A DNA stretch of 5,049 nucleotides from an uncultured Ruminococcus sp. (GTDB lineage Bacteria > Bacillota > Clostridia > Oscillospirales > Ruminococcaceae). The position numbers and the translations under genes were made by a program. Under the pieces are notes generated by a model. That model had not been told where the DNA came from and did no database searches. It saw only the letters and a program-made list of their open reading frames with translations. The stretch spans positions 1 to 5,049 of the forward strand of contig CAMWXM010000216.1 of assembly GCA_947178195.1 (NCBI GenBank), in the 5' to 3' direction. Positions 4,991-5,049 of the stretch are shown in pieces (positions within the stretch are counted from its first letter, which is position 1; each line of letters starts with the position of its first letter).

Positions 4991-5049
4991 TTACCTTTGA
5001 AAAATCATACCACTTTTAAGAACAACGCTTCTCAGATCTATTCTTTTAA
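4991..5049 (-). CDS. Possible C-terminal end of an upstream gene (partial)
   Basis: One minus-strand frame is open from the right window edge to TAA at 4993-4991, giving an 18-residue tail ending KSGMIFQR. It would end 16 bp before the TTG of the small membrane protein, with that gene's ribosome binding site between them, as in an operon. Only about 57 nt are visible and the peptide is not recognisable. The same stretch also contains an extended -10-like TGGTATGAT, so it could be a promoter region instead. Confidence 0.25.
   Translation of the reverse strand, partial: KRIDLRSVVLKSGMIFQR

Noticed and set aside
4769..5049. Long plus-strand open frame beyond the LysR gene
   Set aside because: It has no ATG and no ribosome binding site, its composition is low-complexity Ser/Thr/Pro, and it is antisense to the DUF3789-like gene.

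Overview
The window looks like chromosomal DNA of a gut-type clostridium (Bacillota, perhaps Oscillospiraceae/Ruminococcus-like). This is inferred from the AT-leaning composition, strong GGAGG ribosome binding sites, TTGACx-17-TATAAT promoters and the protein families present. No marker gene fixes the species.

Layout from left to right. (1) Positions 1-156 are a divergent control region between the first 13 codons of a Rossmann-fold (NAD(P)-binding) protein on the minus strand and a HxlR-type redox/electrophile regulator on the plus strand (157-489). The two promoters share their -10 region through a perfect 12-bp palindrome. (2) Positions 490-680 carry the HxlR gene's 3' trailer and a strong plus-strand intrinsic terminator that lies inside the 3' end of the converging flavoprotein gene. 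(3) Positions 631-3797 hold a minus-strand operon read in the order aldo/keto reductase remnant, MATE efflux pump, short-chain dehydrogenase (SDR), flavodoxin-fold NAD(P)H:FMN-type oxidoreductase. (4) A LysR regulator (3905-4762, plus) is transcribed divergently from a second overlapping promoter pair. (5) The right edge has hairpins, a 34-residue one-helix membrane protein resembling the DUF3789 family (TTG start, minus strand), and possibly the tail of another minus-strand gene.

The theme is redox/xenobiotic response: LysR probably controls the divergent operon of reductases plus an efflux pump, and HxlR probably controls the NAD(P)-binding gene at the left edge. The main observation is that the operon is decaying. 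The aldo/keto reductase has lost its middle by an in-frame deletion. The SDR has a single in-frame amber codon. The flavoprotein's last residues are encoded by a terminator hairpin. A 161-bp MITE-like inverted-repeat element, flanked by TTA direct repeats, has landed in the short gap between the reductase stop codon and the MATE ribosome binding site. MATE, LysR and HxlR look intact. I see no CRISPR array, rRNA, tRNA or transposase gene, and no clearly new defence or biosynthetic system.
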